Assembly (NCBI GenBank): GCA_964625225.1
Contig: CAZVAR010000002.1
Coordinates: 1 to 64,000, forward strand
Direction: 5' to 3'
Length of the DNA stretch: 64,000 bases
Source: CAZVAR01 sp964625225
Lineage (GTDB): Bacteria > Pseudomonadota > Alphaproteobacteria > JAJUGE01
Of this stretch, positions 8,552-15,824 are shown piece by piece; positions within the stretch are counted from its first letter, which is position 1; every line of letters starts with the position of its first letter. The notes beneath the pieces are model-generated. The model searched no databases and was not told the origin of the DNA. It worked only from the letters and a program-made list of their open reading frames with translations. A program made the translations under genes and the position numbers.

Positions 8552-9784
8552 TCAGATCACCGACTTCGCCGCCAGCGCGTCCAGTTCAGCATCCGAAAGG
8601 CCGAGGAGACCGGAGTAGATTTCGCGGTTGTGCGTCCCGCTCGGAGCCGCCGGCCCCTGGTAACCGGTCTCGCCGGCGCTGAACTTCAGCGGGAACCCAG
8701 CGGCGCTTAGACCGCTCAGGATGCCGAGCGTCGGGTGCTCGACCGCCTCGATCATGTCGCGCGCCCGCAGATGCGGCCATTGCAGCAGGTCGTCGATCGT
8801 CTGCACGGGACTGGCGACGACGCCGGCCTCCGAGAGCCGCGCGACCGCCTCGGCCGTGTCGACTTCGCCGGTCCATCCGGCGACCAGGGCTTCGACCTCG
8901 TCATTGTGGGCGACGCGCCAGCTCATCCGCCCCCACTCGGGATGGCCGGCCAGCTCGTCGCGACCGATCACGCGGCAGAGGCCCCGCCACATCGCCTCGG
9001 TTCCGCAGCAGATCACCGCCCAGCCGTCCCGGGTCTTGAAGGTATTGAGCGGCGAGAAGCGCAGCACGCGATTGCCCTGGCGCGGCTCCAGGCTGAGCGT
9101 GCGGTAGCAATCGAAGGGTTCATCGAAGAGCAGCGAGAACAGTACGTCGACCATCGAGACGTCGATCCACTGGCCCCGGCCGGTCCTTTCCCGGTGAAAC
9201 AGGGCGCCGAGCACACCCGCGAAGGCGAAGCCGGCCGCGATCGTGTCGGCCAGGGGCGAACCGGCCTTGGTCGGCGGGCCGCCGGGATGGCCCGTCACGC
9301 TCATCAGGCCCGACATCGCCTGCGTCGTGACGTCGTAGCCGCGCCGCGCCCGATCCGGCCCGGTCGAGCCGTAAGCGGTGAGCGAGCAGTAGACCAGCCG
9401 GGGATTGACGGTCCGGAGCCGCGGCCAGTCGATCCCGAGGCGTTCGGTCACGCCGACCGAAAAGTTCTCGACCAGGACGTCCGCCTTCTCCACCAGCCGC
9501 AGGAAGAGCCCGTGACCGTCCTCCGACTTGAGGTCCAGTGTGATCGCCTTCTTGCCGCGGCTGCGCTTGAGGAAGGCGATGCCGAGGTCGGTCTCGTCGC
9601 GCTTCTCGAGGGACGGTCCGCCCGCGCCGAAATAGAGCGGCGCACCGGAGAGCGAGTCGCCGGTCTTCGGATTGTCGACCCTGATGACCTCGGCGCCCAT
9701 GCCGGCCAGCAGGAGCGTCGCGTGGGGGCCGGCCAGGAAGCGCGTCAAGTCAAGGACGCGCACGCCCTCCAGAATCCGGCTCAC
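8552..9784 (-). CDS. CaiB/BaiF family (class III) CoA transferase
   Basis: A 410-aa class III CoA transferase. The N-terminus is characteristic (ILEGVRVLDLTRFLAGPHAT, LLAGMGAEVIRVDNPKTGD), followed by KSRGKKAITLDLKSEDG-like and LVYCSLTAYGSTGPDRARRG segments. The aspartate that forms the acyl intermediate is probably in WIDVSMVDVLFSLL. These dimeric enzymes move CoA between carboxylic acids in the cytoplasm. The GTG at 9784 is the likely start, because residues before it resemble no family member. It begins 19 bases after the stop of the UGSC selenoprotein gene, and is probably the third gene of that operon. Substrates are unknown. Confidence 0.88.
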   Translation of the reverse strand: MSRILEGVRVLDLTRFLAGPHATLLLAGMGAEVIRVDNPKTGDSLSGAPLYFGAGGPSLEKRDETDLGIAFLKRSRGKKAITLDLKSEDGHGLFLRLVEKADVLVENFSVGVTERLGIDWPRLRTVNPRLVYCSLTAYGSTGPDRARRGYDVTTQAMSGLMSVTGHPGGPPTKAGSPLADTIAAGFAFAGVLGALFHRERTGRGQWIDVSMVDVLFSLLFDEPFDCYRTLSLEPRQGNRVLRFSPLNTFKTRDGWAVICCGTEAMWRGLCRVIGRDELAGHPEWGRMSWRVAHNDEVEALVAGWTGEVDTAEAVARLSEAGVVASPVQTIDDLLQWPHLRARDMIEAVEHPTLGILSGLSAAGFPLKFSAGETGYQGPAAPSGTHNREIYSGLLGLSDAELDALAAKSVI

Positions 9785-9803
9785 CGCGACCCGCCGACCG
9801 CGC

Positions 9804-10322
9804 TCATGTCCGCCGCACCAGAAGCTCCAGGCTTCGCGCCAGGGCCATTCGGGCCTGTTCGGCAAGCGCCTCATCGCTGGCGCTGCTGATGGGGTGCTCG
9901 ATCACGACGAACGAATAGCCGTCCGCTCCCAGCACCCGCGCCATCAGCTCTGCGGCGCTGACGAACTTGGTCGTCATGACGCCGACCGAAGGGATCCCGA
10001 GACGTTCGCCAGCCACTGCGTCATGCAAACTGCACGACGAGCAGCTGCCTCAGTCGCCGATGCCTGCGATCAATGCATCCCAGCCGCGGGCTTCCTCGAG
10101 AATGTGCGCATCCATAGGCGCGCTGTAGTTCGATTTGACGCGGCGGACCGCGATGGCGCCGTGGACTTCGGTCAGCTCGCGCTCGATCGCGTCGAAGAAG
10201 GGCCGCGTGCCCTTCTTGCCGTTCGAGACGATGCCCACGGTCCGTCCGGCGAGCGACGGCAGCCGCGCCGCCGGGCGGAAGGCGGGCGCTCCCGCCTCAT
10301 GGGTCGGATCGAGAACCTCCAT
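9804..10322 (-). CDS. UGSC-family selenoprotein (UGA read as selenocysteine, Sec91)
   Basis: Two adjacent open frames in the same reading frame are one gene interrupted by TGA at 10050-10052. Read through, the junction is LIAGIGD-U-GSCSSCSLHDA, the defining U-G-S-C motif of the UGSC selenoprotein family. The product is 172 aa with Sec at residue 91. The N-terminal half has a Rossmann-like start (GRTVGIVSNGKKGTRPFFDA) and the C-terminal half continues as normal protein (GIPSVGVMTTKFVSAAELMA) to a TAA/TGA-type stop at 9804. Start: the ATG at 10322 has AAGGAGG at good spacing; an ATG six bases earlier is too close to it. A hairpin of bacterial SECIS type follows the UGA. Function is unknown; a redox role of the Sec/Cys motif is inference. 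A Cys-free pseudogene reading is unlikely, because coding quality is equal on both sides. Confidence 0.88.
10019..10039 (-). promoter_or_regulatory. Candidate bacterial SECIS element (bSECIS)
   Basis: On the coding strand the 9-nt arms CGTCGTGCA and TGCATGACG pair (one G-U wobble) around a GUU loop. The loop G is the 20th base after the UGA, within the distance known for bacterial SECIS hairpins bound by SelB, which carry G or GU in the apical loop. It lies inside the coding sequence, as bacterial SECIS elements do. Confidence 0.7.
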
Positions 10323-10380
10323 GCTCATTCCCTCCTTGCCTTCCACGGGCCATGCCGCGTTCGGGTCCTCCGGCGGAACC

Positions 10381-11427
10381 CTAAACCTCGCAATCGACGC
10401 AGGCACCGATCGCGACCGTCACCGCCTTGCTCTTGTGGCCGAGCCAGGGCGGGATCACCGCGCCGAAGCCGCCTGCCGGGCCGCCAGCGGCGATGACAAG
10501 CAGGCTGTCCTCGCTGTCCAGCGCCGGATATTCCTGATCGCCGCGCGAGCCGACCACGGCACCCTTGCCGCACTCTGCCCACTCCCGGCGCCGGATGCGG
10601 GCATGCTCATGGACATAGCGGCGCACATCCGCCTTCGACCAGCCGGCCACCGCGAAGTGAGCGCGGAGCTGCGGCGGCACCACGATCGCGTAATTGCCGG
10701 CATAGATCGAATAATGCCGCATGTTGGCGCGGATCTCGGACACGAAGGTGTCGAGGATGCGCTCCGGCTCGGTCGTCCACTCGTTCATGATCTGGCGGGG
10801 CGCGCCGGCCGCCATCACTGTCACGGCGGAGGCGCCCGGCGGGATGCCCCGCTCCTCGGCGAGGGGAAGCCAGGGCGAATTCTCCTCGTCCTCGGCGACG
10901 CAGTAGCTGAACTTGCCGGGATGGCCGAATGTCGAACGGTCCACGCCGCCCGGGCGGACGTCGAGCAAATTGCAGAGGATGAGGCGGATCGCCCGGCCGA
11001 TCACGCTGGTGGCGCGGTCGCTGGAGGCGAGCGCGTTGAAGGTGCCGCTCATGCCGAGCTCGGTCCGGACCGGCCCGTTGACCACGATCAGCACCGCGCA
11101 GCCACCGGTGCTCGCCGTCGCTCCGTGCAGCAGGAACGGCTCCTGCAGCATCGCCGTGAAGGCGGCGACCACGACCGGGAAATGCATCGGCAGGCAGCCC
11201 GCCATCGCGGCGTTGACGGCGAGCTTCTCCGCCGTGATCGCCCGCTCGCGCACCGGCTCCACGCCGACGAGTTGGTCGGGCGCCAGCATCGCCCAGTCGA
11301 GGCAGGCCTGCACTGCCTCCGGGGTCGGCGGCACGATCGGCAGCCCGTCCGTCCAGCCGCGGCTGTGATAGAACTCCTGCGCCGCCATGACGTCGTCGAC
11401 CGCGTATCGTTTCGAGATGAGACCCAC
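10381..11427 (-). CDS. Unrecognised conserved-looking protein upstream of the UGSC selenoprotein
   Basis: A 348-aa soluble protein that I cannot assign to a named family. It opens with YHSRGWTDGLPIVPPTPEAV, has a helical stretch with AVNAAMAGCLPMHFPVVVAA, a Gly-rich block (HGATASTGGCAVLIVVNGPV) and ends in VTVAIGACVDCEV, a CxxC pair four residues from the C-terminus. Start: the GTG at 11427 lies nine bases after GAGG; a TTG at 11436 is possible. It lies 58 bases before the UGSC gene on the same strand, so the two are probably co-transcribed and may work together. The terminal CVDC could be a redox partner of the Sec-Cys site; that is conjecture. Confidence 0.75.
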   Translation of the reverse strand: MGLISKRYAVDDVMAAQEFYHSRGWTDGLPIVPPTPEAVQACLDWAMLAPDQLVGVEPVRERAITAEKLAVNAAMAGCLPMHFPVVVAAFTAMLQEPFLLHGATASTGGCAVLIVVNGPVRTELGMSGTFNALASSDRATSVIGRAIRLILCNLLDVRPGGVDRSTFGHPGKFSYCVAEDEENSPWLPLAEERGIPPGASAVTVMAAGAPRQIMNEWTTEPERILDTFVSEIRANMRHYSIYAGNYAIVVPPQLRAHFAVAGWSKADVRRYVHEHARIRRREWAECGKGAVVGSRGDQEYPALDSEDSLLVIAAGGPAGGFGAVIPPWLGHKSKAVTVAIGACVDCEV

Positions 11428-11748
11428 GGCGACCAACCTCGCTGCACGGATGCGAAATCGAGGTTACTGTGGCCCCGGGCAACGGGTGCCGCAAGCCGGA
11501 ATTCGGTAGACGTCACGAGGACAGGAGCAGCACCGGACCGTCCGAGCCGAGGCCGGCCGCTCGGCGCCGGCATGCGGCCGCGGCAACCGACGATGCTCGG
11601 CAGCCTCGACCGCCACAAAGCTCGATTGACCCGGACTATCCCGTGGAGGAGGATTTCGGTGGTGGTCAGGCCTCGCCGACGCCTGCCGCATTGCGCGAAC
11701 GGCAGGGGCAGCGGTCGACGGGGAAAAGTGGAATGGGGGAGGAAACCT
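11428..11748. other. Divergent intergenic region between the UGSC operon and sorA
   Basis: About 320 bases between two divergent starts, which must contain both promoters. I see no credible gene and no convincing -35/-10 pair or dyad. Confidence 0.5.
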
Positions 11749-13092
11749 ATGGCTATTGACGATGTGCGCGACGTGCATCCGGCCCCGAGTCCGGACCGAT
11801 CTCCTGCGAAACGGGCCGGTGATCGCACCGCCGCGGACCCGCTGCGGCATGCGGCGATGTCCCTGGTCGACCGGCGTGGCCTGCTGAAGGCGGGTGGCCT
11901 GACGGCGTTCGGCGCCATGCTCGGGGTCGCCATTCCGTTCCAGCGCAATATGCCGGCCGGACTGGTGCCCGTGGCGCTGGCCCAGGACACCGGTATCGAT
12001 CTGATGAAGGACAAGGATGGGCTGACGATCCTCAACGATCGTCCGGTGAACGCCGAGACGCCGGCGCATCTTCTGGACGATGAGGTCACGCCCTATTCGC
12101 GCCTGTTCGTGCGCATGAACGGCCTCGTTCCGCAGAGCGCCCTGGACCAGGTGGCGACCGACTGGAAGCTGACCGTGGATGGCGAGGTCGAGAACCCTCT
12201 CACCCTCACGATCGACGACCTGAAGCAAGGCTTCGAGACGGTGACGCAGCGACTCTGGCTGGAGTGCGGCGGGAACGGCCGCGGTTTCTTCGAGCCCGGG
12301 GCGTCCGGCAACCAATGGACGGTCGGCGCGGTCGGCTGCCCGGAATGGACCGGAGTGCGGCTGCGAGACGTCCTCAATAAGGCGGGGGTGAAATCGACGG
12401 CGGTCTATACCGGCCATTACGGCAACGACGTCCATCTCTCCGGCGATCCGGACAAGGAGGTGATTTCGCGCGGCGTGCCGATCGAGAAGGCGATGGAGCC
12501 GGAGAACATGATCGCCTGGGCCATGAACGGAGAGACGATCCCGGCCCTGCACGGCTTCCCGCTCCGTCTCATCATCACCGGCTATCCCGGGTCGGCGTCG
12601 CAGAAATATCTGACCCGCATCTGGGTGCGGGACCGCGAGCACGACGGCGCCAAGATGACCGGCTATTCCTACCGTCTGCCCCGGTATCCGGTCGCACCGG
12701 GGACGGAGGTGCCGAAGGAAGACATGGCGGTGATGACCGTCATGCCGGTCAAGTCGCTGATCACCTTCCCCGCGACGGGCGTAAAGACGAGCGCAGGTCA
12801 GCCGACGGAAGTCCGCGGCCACGCCTGGTCCGGCAAGGGCGACGTGAAGGCGATGCACGTCTCGATCGATTTCGGCCAGACCTGGCAGGAAGCCGAGCTG
12901 CAGCCGCCGCACAACAAATATGCCTGGCAGCGGTGGCGGACGAACATCACCCTGCCGCAGGCCGGCTACTACGAGGTCTGGGCCCGGGCGACGGACCGGG
13001 ACGGCATCATGCAGCCGCCGGTGGTCCCCGGCTGGAACCCGCGCGGCTACGGCAACAACATGATGCACCGGATCGCCGTCTTTGCCACGTGA
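11749..13092 (+). CDS. sorA: Sulfite dehydrogenase, molybdopterin subunit (SorA-type)
   Basis: A 447-aa sulfite-oxidase-family protein that oxidises sulfite to sulfate in the periplasm. The N-terminal lead contains a Tat-like motif (VDRRGLLKAGGLTAFGAMLG), consistent with export of the folded molybdenum enzyme. The molybdenum cysteine is Cys173 in WLECGGNGRGFFEP, followed by the oxidoreductase molybdopterin-binding domain and a C-terminal Mo-co dimerisation domain (residues about 320-445). A GGAGG sequence precedes the ATG at 11749. The next gene codes for a monohaem cytochrome c, the usual SorB partner, so electrons would pass to the cytochrome c pool. A related role in thiosulfate or organosulfonate metabolism is possible. 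Confidence 0.88.
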   Translation: MAIDDVRDVHPAPSPDRSPAKRAGDRTAADPLRHAAMSLVDRRGLLKAGGLTAFGAMLGVAIPFQRNMPAGLVPVALAQDTGIDLMKDKDGLTILNDRPVNAETPAHLLDDEVTPYSRLFVRMNGLVPQSALDQVATDWKLTVDGEVENPLTLTIDDLKQGFETVTQRLWLECGGNGRGFFEPGASGNQWTVGAVGCPEWTGVRLRDVLNKAGVKSTAVYTGHYGNDVHLSGDPDKEVISRGVPIEKAMEPENMIAWAMNGETIPALHGFPLRLIITGYPGSASQKYLTRIWVRDREHDGAKMTGYSYRLPRYPVAPGTEVPKEDMAVMTVMPVKSLITFPATGVKTSAGQPTEVRGHAWSGKGDVKAMHVSIDFGQTWQEAELQPPHNKYAWQRWRTNITLPQAGYYEVWARATDRDGIMQPPVVPGWNPRGYGNNMMHRIAVFAT

Positions 13093-13200
13093 TGGCACCG
13101 GCAAGGGGCGTGCGGCCGCCACCACGACGAGGGGCCGCACCGTCCTTCTCCGCCGTGCTCAGCGAGCTCTGCGCTCACCTCTCGTCGGGCCCATGAAGCA

Positions 13201-13602
13201 ATGAAGATGCTGAACGCGGCGGTTGCAGCCGCAATGCTCGCCATGGCCGCTGCGATCGCGGCGGATCCGGCCGCCCAGGGCTACGACCCGATGATGCGCC
13301 GGCCGGGTTCCGGTGCGCCCGTGGCCCCCGGGGCAGGACCGAAGGACACGGCCGACCGCGACGCGGTGACGCTCAACCCCGAGTTGGGCAACCTGCCGGA
13401 CACGCCGGGAGCGGAGGAAACCTACTATCTCTGCGTGGGCTGCCATTCCCTCGCCATCGTCAAGCAGCAGCGCATCTCCGATGCGCGCTGGGATTATTTG
13501 TGGGACTGGATGATCGAAGAGCAGGGGATGCCCGAGCAGGATCCGGAAACGAAACAGGTGATTCTGGGCTACCTGAAGCGGCACTTCTCGTCCGAGCGGT
13601 AG
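13201..13602 (+). CDS. sorB: Cytochrome c subunit of sulfite dehydrogenase (SorB-type)
   Basis: A 133-aa exported protein with a signal peptide (residues 1-21) and one haem-binding motif, Cys78-Val-Gly-Cys81-His82. A downstream methionine (EEQGMPEQD) is a candidate sixth haem ligand. It lies 108 bases after the molybdenum subunit on the same strand. Size and position match the small cytochrome that accepts electrons from SorA. The assignment depends mostly on context. Confidence 0.78.
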   Translation: MKMLNAAVAAAMLAMAAAIAADPAAQGYDPMMRRPGSGAPVAPGAGPKDTADRDAVTLNPELGNLPDTPGAEETYYLCVGCHSLAIVKQQRISDARWDYLWDWMIEEQGMPEQDPETKQVILGYLKRHFSSER

Positions 13603-13664
13603 GCCGATCGGCCCCGGATGCGGCGACACGGGCAAAGCTCGCGGGGCCTCCGGGGCCGATCGGC
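13603..13664. terminator. Long inverted repeat between convergent sorB and sugE
   Basis: The arms 13603-13616 and 13651-13664 are perfect 14-base reverse complements (GCCGATCGGCCCCG against CGGGGCCGATCGGC), starting one base after the sorB stop. Each arm also contains its own GCCGATCGGC palindrome, so alternative foldings exist. Position between converging genes suggests a terminator or transcript-end structure; no T-tract is present. Confidence 0.45.
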
Positions 13665-13716
13665 GGGCACGGCACGGGGGCGGCGATGGGCGCACCGCCG
13701 GCGAGCCGGCACCGCG

Positions 13717-14046
13717 TCATGCGGCGGACATCTTCAGGCCGACGATGCCGCCGACGATCAGGGCGATGAAGGTCAGGCGCAGCACGGTGAGCGGCTCGTG
13801 GAACAGCAGGGCACCCAGCAGCACCGTCCCGACCGCGCCGACGCCGGTCCAGACCGCGTAGGCGGTGCCGACCGGCAGCACCTCGAGCGACCGGCCGAGC
13901 AGATAGACGAACGCTGCGAGCAGCACCAAGGAGACGATGCTCCAGCCGAACCGGGTGTATCCGTCCGCATATTTCACGGCGACCGCCCAGGCCACGTCCA
14001 GCAGACCGGAGGCCACAAGCAACGTCCAGGCAAGCGTCCTGGTCAT
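13717..14046 (-). CDS. sugE: SMR-family guanidinium exporter (SugE/Gdx-like)
   Basis: A 109-aa inner-membrane protein with four transmembrane helices, closely following the SugE/Gdx pattern (VLPVGTAYAVWTGVGAVGTV, ALIVGGIVGLKMSAA). The family exports guanidinium in exchange for protons as an antiparallel dimer. An oddity: the essential helix-1 glutamate (GLLEVVWA in Escherichia coli SugE) is aspartate here, GLLDVAWA, Asp17. The gene starts ten bases after the azoreductase stop, so they share a transcript. It could also export quaternary ammonium compounds. Confidence 0.85.
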   Translation of the reverse strand: MTRTLAWTLLVASGLLDVAWAVAVKYADGYTRFGWSIVSLVLLAAFVYLLGRSLEVLPVGTAYAVWTGVGAVGTVLLGALLFHEPLTVLRLTFIALIVGGIVGLKMSAA

Positions 14047-14056
14047 GTCGAGCCTT

Positions 14057-14686
14057 TCAGATCCGCCGCGCGAGTTCGACAGCGCGGGCAAGCGCAGCCT
14101 GCCTGGATGCGGCGAGGCGATCCGCCGATCCGATCGTCGGTTGGACCGTGATCGTCTCGACATCTTCGATACCGATGAACCGCAGCCAAGCCTCGAAGAA
14201 CGGCTTCTGGAAGTCAGGGCGCGGATTGCCGCTCCCCGGTGTGTAGTCACCCGAGCTGGCATAGATCACGACGGCGCGCTTGCCCGTCACCAGGCCGCGA
14301 TAGCCGCCATCCGGCGAGACGCTGAAGGTCAGCGTCGGCTGGGTGACGATATCGATATAGTGCTTGAGGACGTAGGGCACGTTGAAGTTCCACATCGGCA
14401 CCGAGAAGAGGAGCCGGTCCGCGGCGACGAAGCGGGATACCGTCGCCTCCACGGGGCCCCACGCGTTGCGCTCGACTTCGCTGCGTCGGCGCCGCGACAG
14501 GATCGCGTATTTCGCCTCGATCGCGGCGCCGTCCAAGCGCGGAAGGCGCTCCGCCCAGAGGTCGATCGTGTCGAGGCGGGCCTCCGGATGTGCCGCACGG
14601 AACGCTTCGAGAAAGGTCCGTGCAACGGCAATGGAATGAGATCGTTCCTTGCGCGGCGACGCCTCGATGTAGAGCAGGTCGGTCAT
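14057..14686 (-). CDS. azoR: FMN-dependent NADH-azoreductase
   Basis: A 209-aa flavodoxin-fold oxidoreductase. It starts LLYIEASPRKERSHSIAVAR, the FMN phosphate-binding loop, and has the family hallmark VPMWNFNVPYVLKHYIDIVT (about residues 95-115) plus a flavin-contact segment VIYASSGDYTPGSG. AzoR proteins reduce quinones and azo compounds with two electrons in the cytoplasm. The ATG at 14686 has GGAG seven bases before it. It is divergent from a LysR regulator and followed at ten bases by sugE, so the regulator probably controls this pair. Confidence 0.85.
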   Translation of the reverse strand: MTDLLYIEASPRKERSHSIAVARTFLEAFRAAHPEARLDTIDLWAERLPRLDGAAIEAKYAILSRRRRSEVERNAWGPVEATVSRFVAADRLLFSVPMWNFNVPYVLKHYIDIVTQPTLTFSVSPDGGYRGLVTGKRAVVIYASSGDYTPGSGNPRPDFQKPFFEAWLRFIGIEDVETITVQPTIGSADRLAASRQAALARAVELARRI

Positions 14687-14774
14687 GCGGTCGCTCCATT
14701 GCATGGCGTGTGGCGGGCAAACTACGTTGTTCGTTTACGATATGCATTCCGACAAATGGGAAGGTTCTGATTGC
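14687..14774. promoter_or_regulatory. Divergent promoter region between azoR and the LysR gene
   Basis: An 88-base spacer. AAAC at 14719-14722 and GTTT at 14733-14736 form a short dyad around ACGT-like core bases, a weak candidate for a LysR-type operator. The position is the main argument. Confidence 0.35.
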
Positions 14775-15671
14775 GTGAGTGAACAACGTCTCGGATGGGA
14801 CGACCTTCGTGTCGTGCTCGCGATCGGACGCGCCGGCTCGTTGAACGGCGCGGCCAAGACATTGGCACTCAGCCACCCGACCGTGTTCCGCCGCGTCGGT
14901 GCGATCGAACGGAAGCTCGGCGCGAGACTTTTCGAGCGGTCGCGTGCGGGATATGTGCCGACCGCCGCAGGGGAGGCGATGATCGCGCTTGCCGGGCGGC
15001 TGGAGAACGAGATTCTGGCCCTGGAGCGGAGGCTCGCAGGGCAGGACCAGCGGCCGTCGGGCGTGCTGCGCGTCACCACGACGGATACGCTGCTGTTCGG
15101 GCCATTGCCCCCCTTGCTCGCGGCGTTCCGCCGACAGTACCCCGACATCACGCTCGAACTCGCTGCGGCCAATACCCTGTTCAGCTTGACCAAGCGCGAG
15201 GCCGACGTCGCGATCCGCCCGAGCCGCAATCCGCCGGAGACACTCGTCGGCCGCAAGATCACCGACATCGCGACCGCGGTCTACCGAGTGCGCCGCGGCC
15301 CCGCGATAGACGCCGCCGGCCTGGAGGAGCAGGACTGGGTTACGCCCGACGACAGCCTCTCCGATCTGCCGCTGTCCCGTTGGCTCAGCAAGCACCGCTT
15401 CGACCGCCGGTCGGTCTATCGCGCCAATACCTTGCTGGCGCTCCGCGATGCGGTCGCACAGGGACTGGGTGTCGCGGTTCTGCCCTGCTACGTCGGTGAT
15501 CCGGATCCGGCGCTCGCCCGCGTCGGCGATCCGATCGAGCCGCTGCGGAGCGAGCTCTGGCTCGTGACCCATCCCGACCTGCAACGCGTCGCCCGCGTGC
15601 GCGCCTTCCTCGACGGCATGCGGACCCTGCTCCTCAGTCTCCGGCCGATGTTCGAGGGCCGCGTGCACTGA
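14775..15671 (+). CDS. LysR-family transcriptional regulator
   Basis: A 298-aa LTTR. Residues about 5-65 form the winged helix-turn-helix (LRVVLAIGRAGSLNGAAKTL, SHPTVFRRVGAIERKLGARL); the rest is a periplasmic-binding-protein-like effector domain (GVLRVTTTDTLLFGPLPPLL). The GTG at 14775 is preferred (GAAGG nine bases before); an ATG at 14742 would add eleven residues. It is transcribed divergently from azoR-sugE, the classic arrangement in which the regulator responds to a quinone or electrophile and activates the neighbour. The effector is not known. Confidence 0.85.
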   Translation: MSEQRLGWDDLRVVLAIGRAGSLNGAAKTLALSHPTVFRRVGAIERKLGARLFERSRAGYVPTAAGEAMIALAGRLENEILALERRLAGQDQRPSGVLRVTTTDTLLFGPLPPLLAAFRRQYPDITLELAAANTLFSLTKREADVAIRPSRNPPETLVGRKITDIATAVYRVRRGPAIDAAGLEEQDWVTPDDSLSDLPLSRWLSKHRFDRRSVYRANTLLALRDAVAQGLGVAVLPCYVGDPDPALARVGDPIEPLRSELWLVTHPDLQRVARVRAFLDGMRTLLLSLRPMFEGRVH

Positions 15672-15680
15672 TCCCGGTGT

Positions 15681-15719
15681 TTCGCGGCGCCCGCCGGTTC
15701 CCGGTGACGGGCGCGAACC
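15681..15719 (+). terminator. Candidate terminator hairpin after the LysR gene
   Basis: GCGCCCG and CGGGCGC (7 bp) flank a 14-base loop ten bases after the LysR stop, and TTCGCG/CGCGAA can extend an alternative stem. There is no clear T-tract. Confidence 0.35.
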
Positions 15720-15768
15720 GGAGCGCCGAACCGGGGGAGATCGCGCCGCCGCTGCATCCCGTTTCTAC

Positions 15769-15817
15769 TTGACGACATACCTACCGGTCGGTATGAAAGG
15801 GCCGACCAGTAGGTATG
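15769..15817 (+). promoter_or_regulatory. TetR promoter with two operator half-overlapping sites
   Basis: TTGACG (15769-15774) and TATGAA (15792-15797) are separated by 17 bases, a good sigma-70 promoter. A near-perfect 20-base palindrome, CATACCTACCGGTCGGTATG (15776-15795), fills the spacer. A second copy of the same word in inverted orientation, CCGACCAGTAGGTAT (15802-15816), follows just before the ATG at 15825. This is the expected layout for autorepression by the TetR protein encoded next. Confidence 0.75.
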
Positions 15818-15824
15818 GAACGTC

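Noticed and set aside
9804..10028. Separate 74-aa gene for the downstream half of the UGSC protein
   Set aside because: Its only ATG falls just after the UGSC motif, in the middle of a continuous homologous frame; the read-through interpretation explains both halves.
10135..11748. Long N-terminal extension of the sulfite dehydrogenase frame
   Set aside because: The extension is an Arg-rich shadow antisense to the UGSC operon; the ATG at 11749 has a ribosome binding site and gives the normal length.
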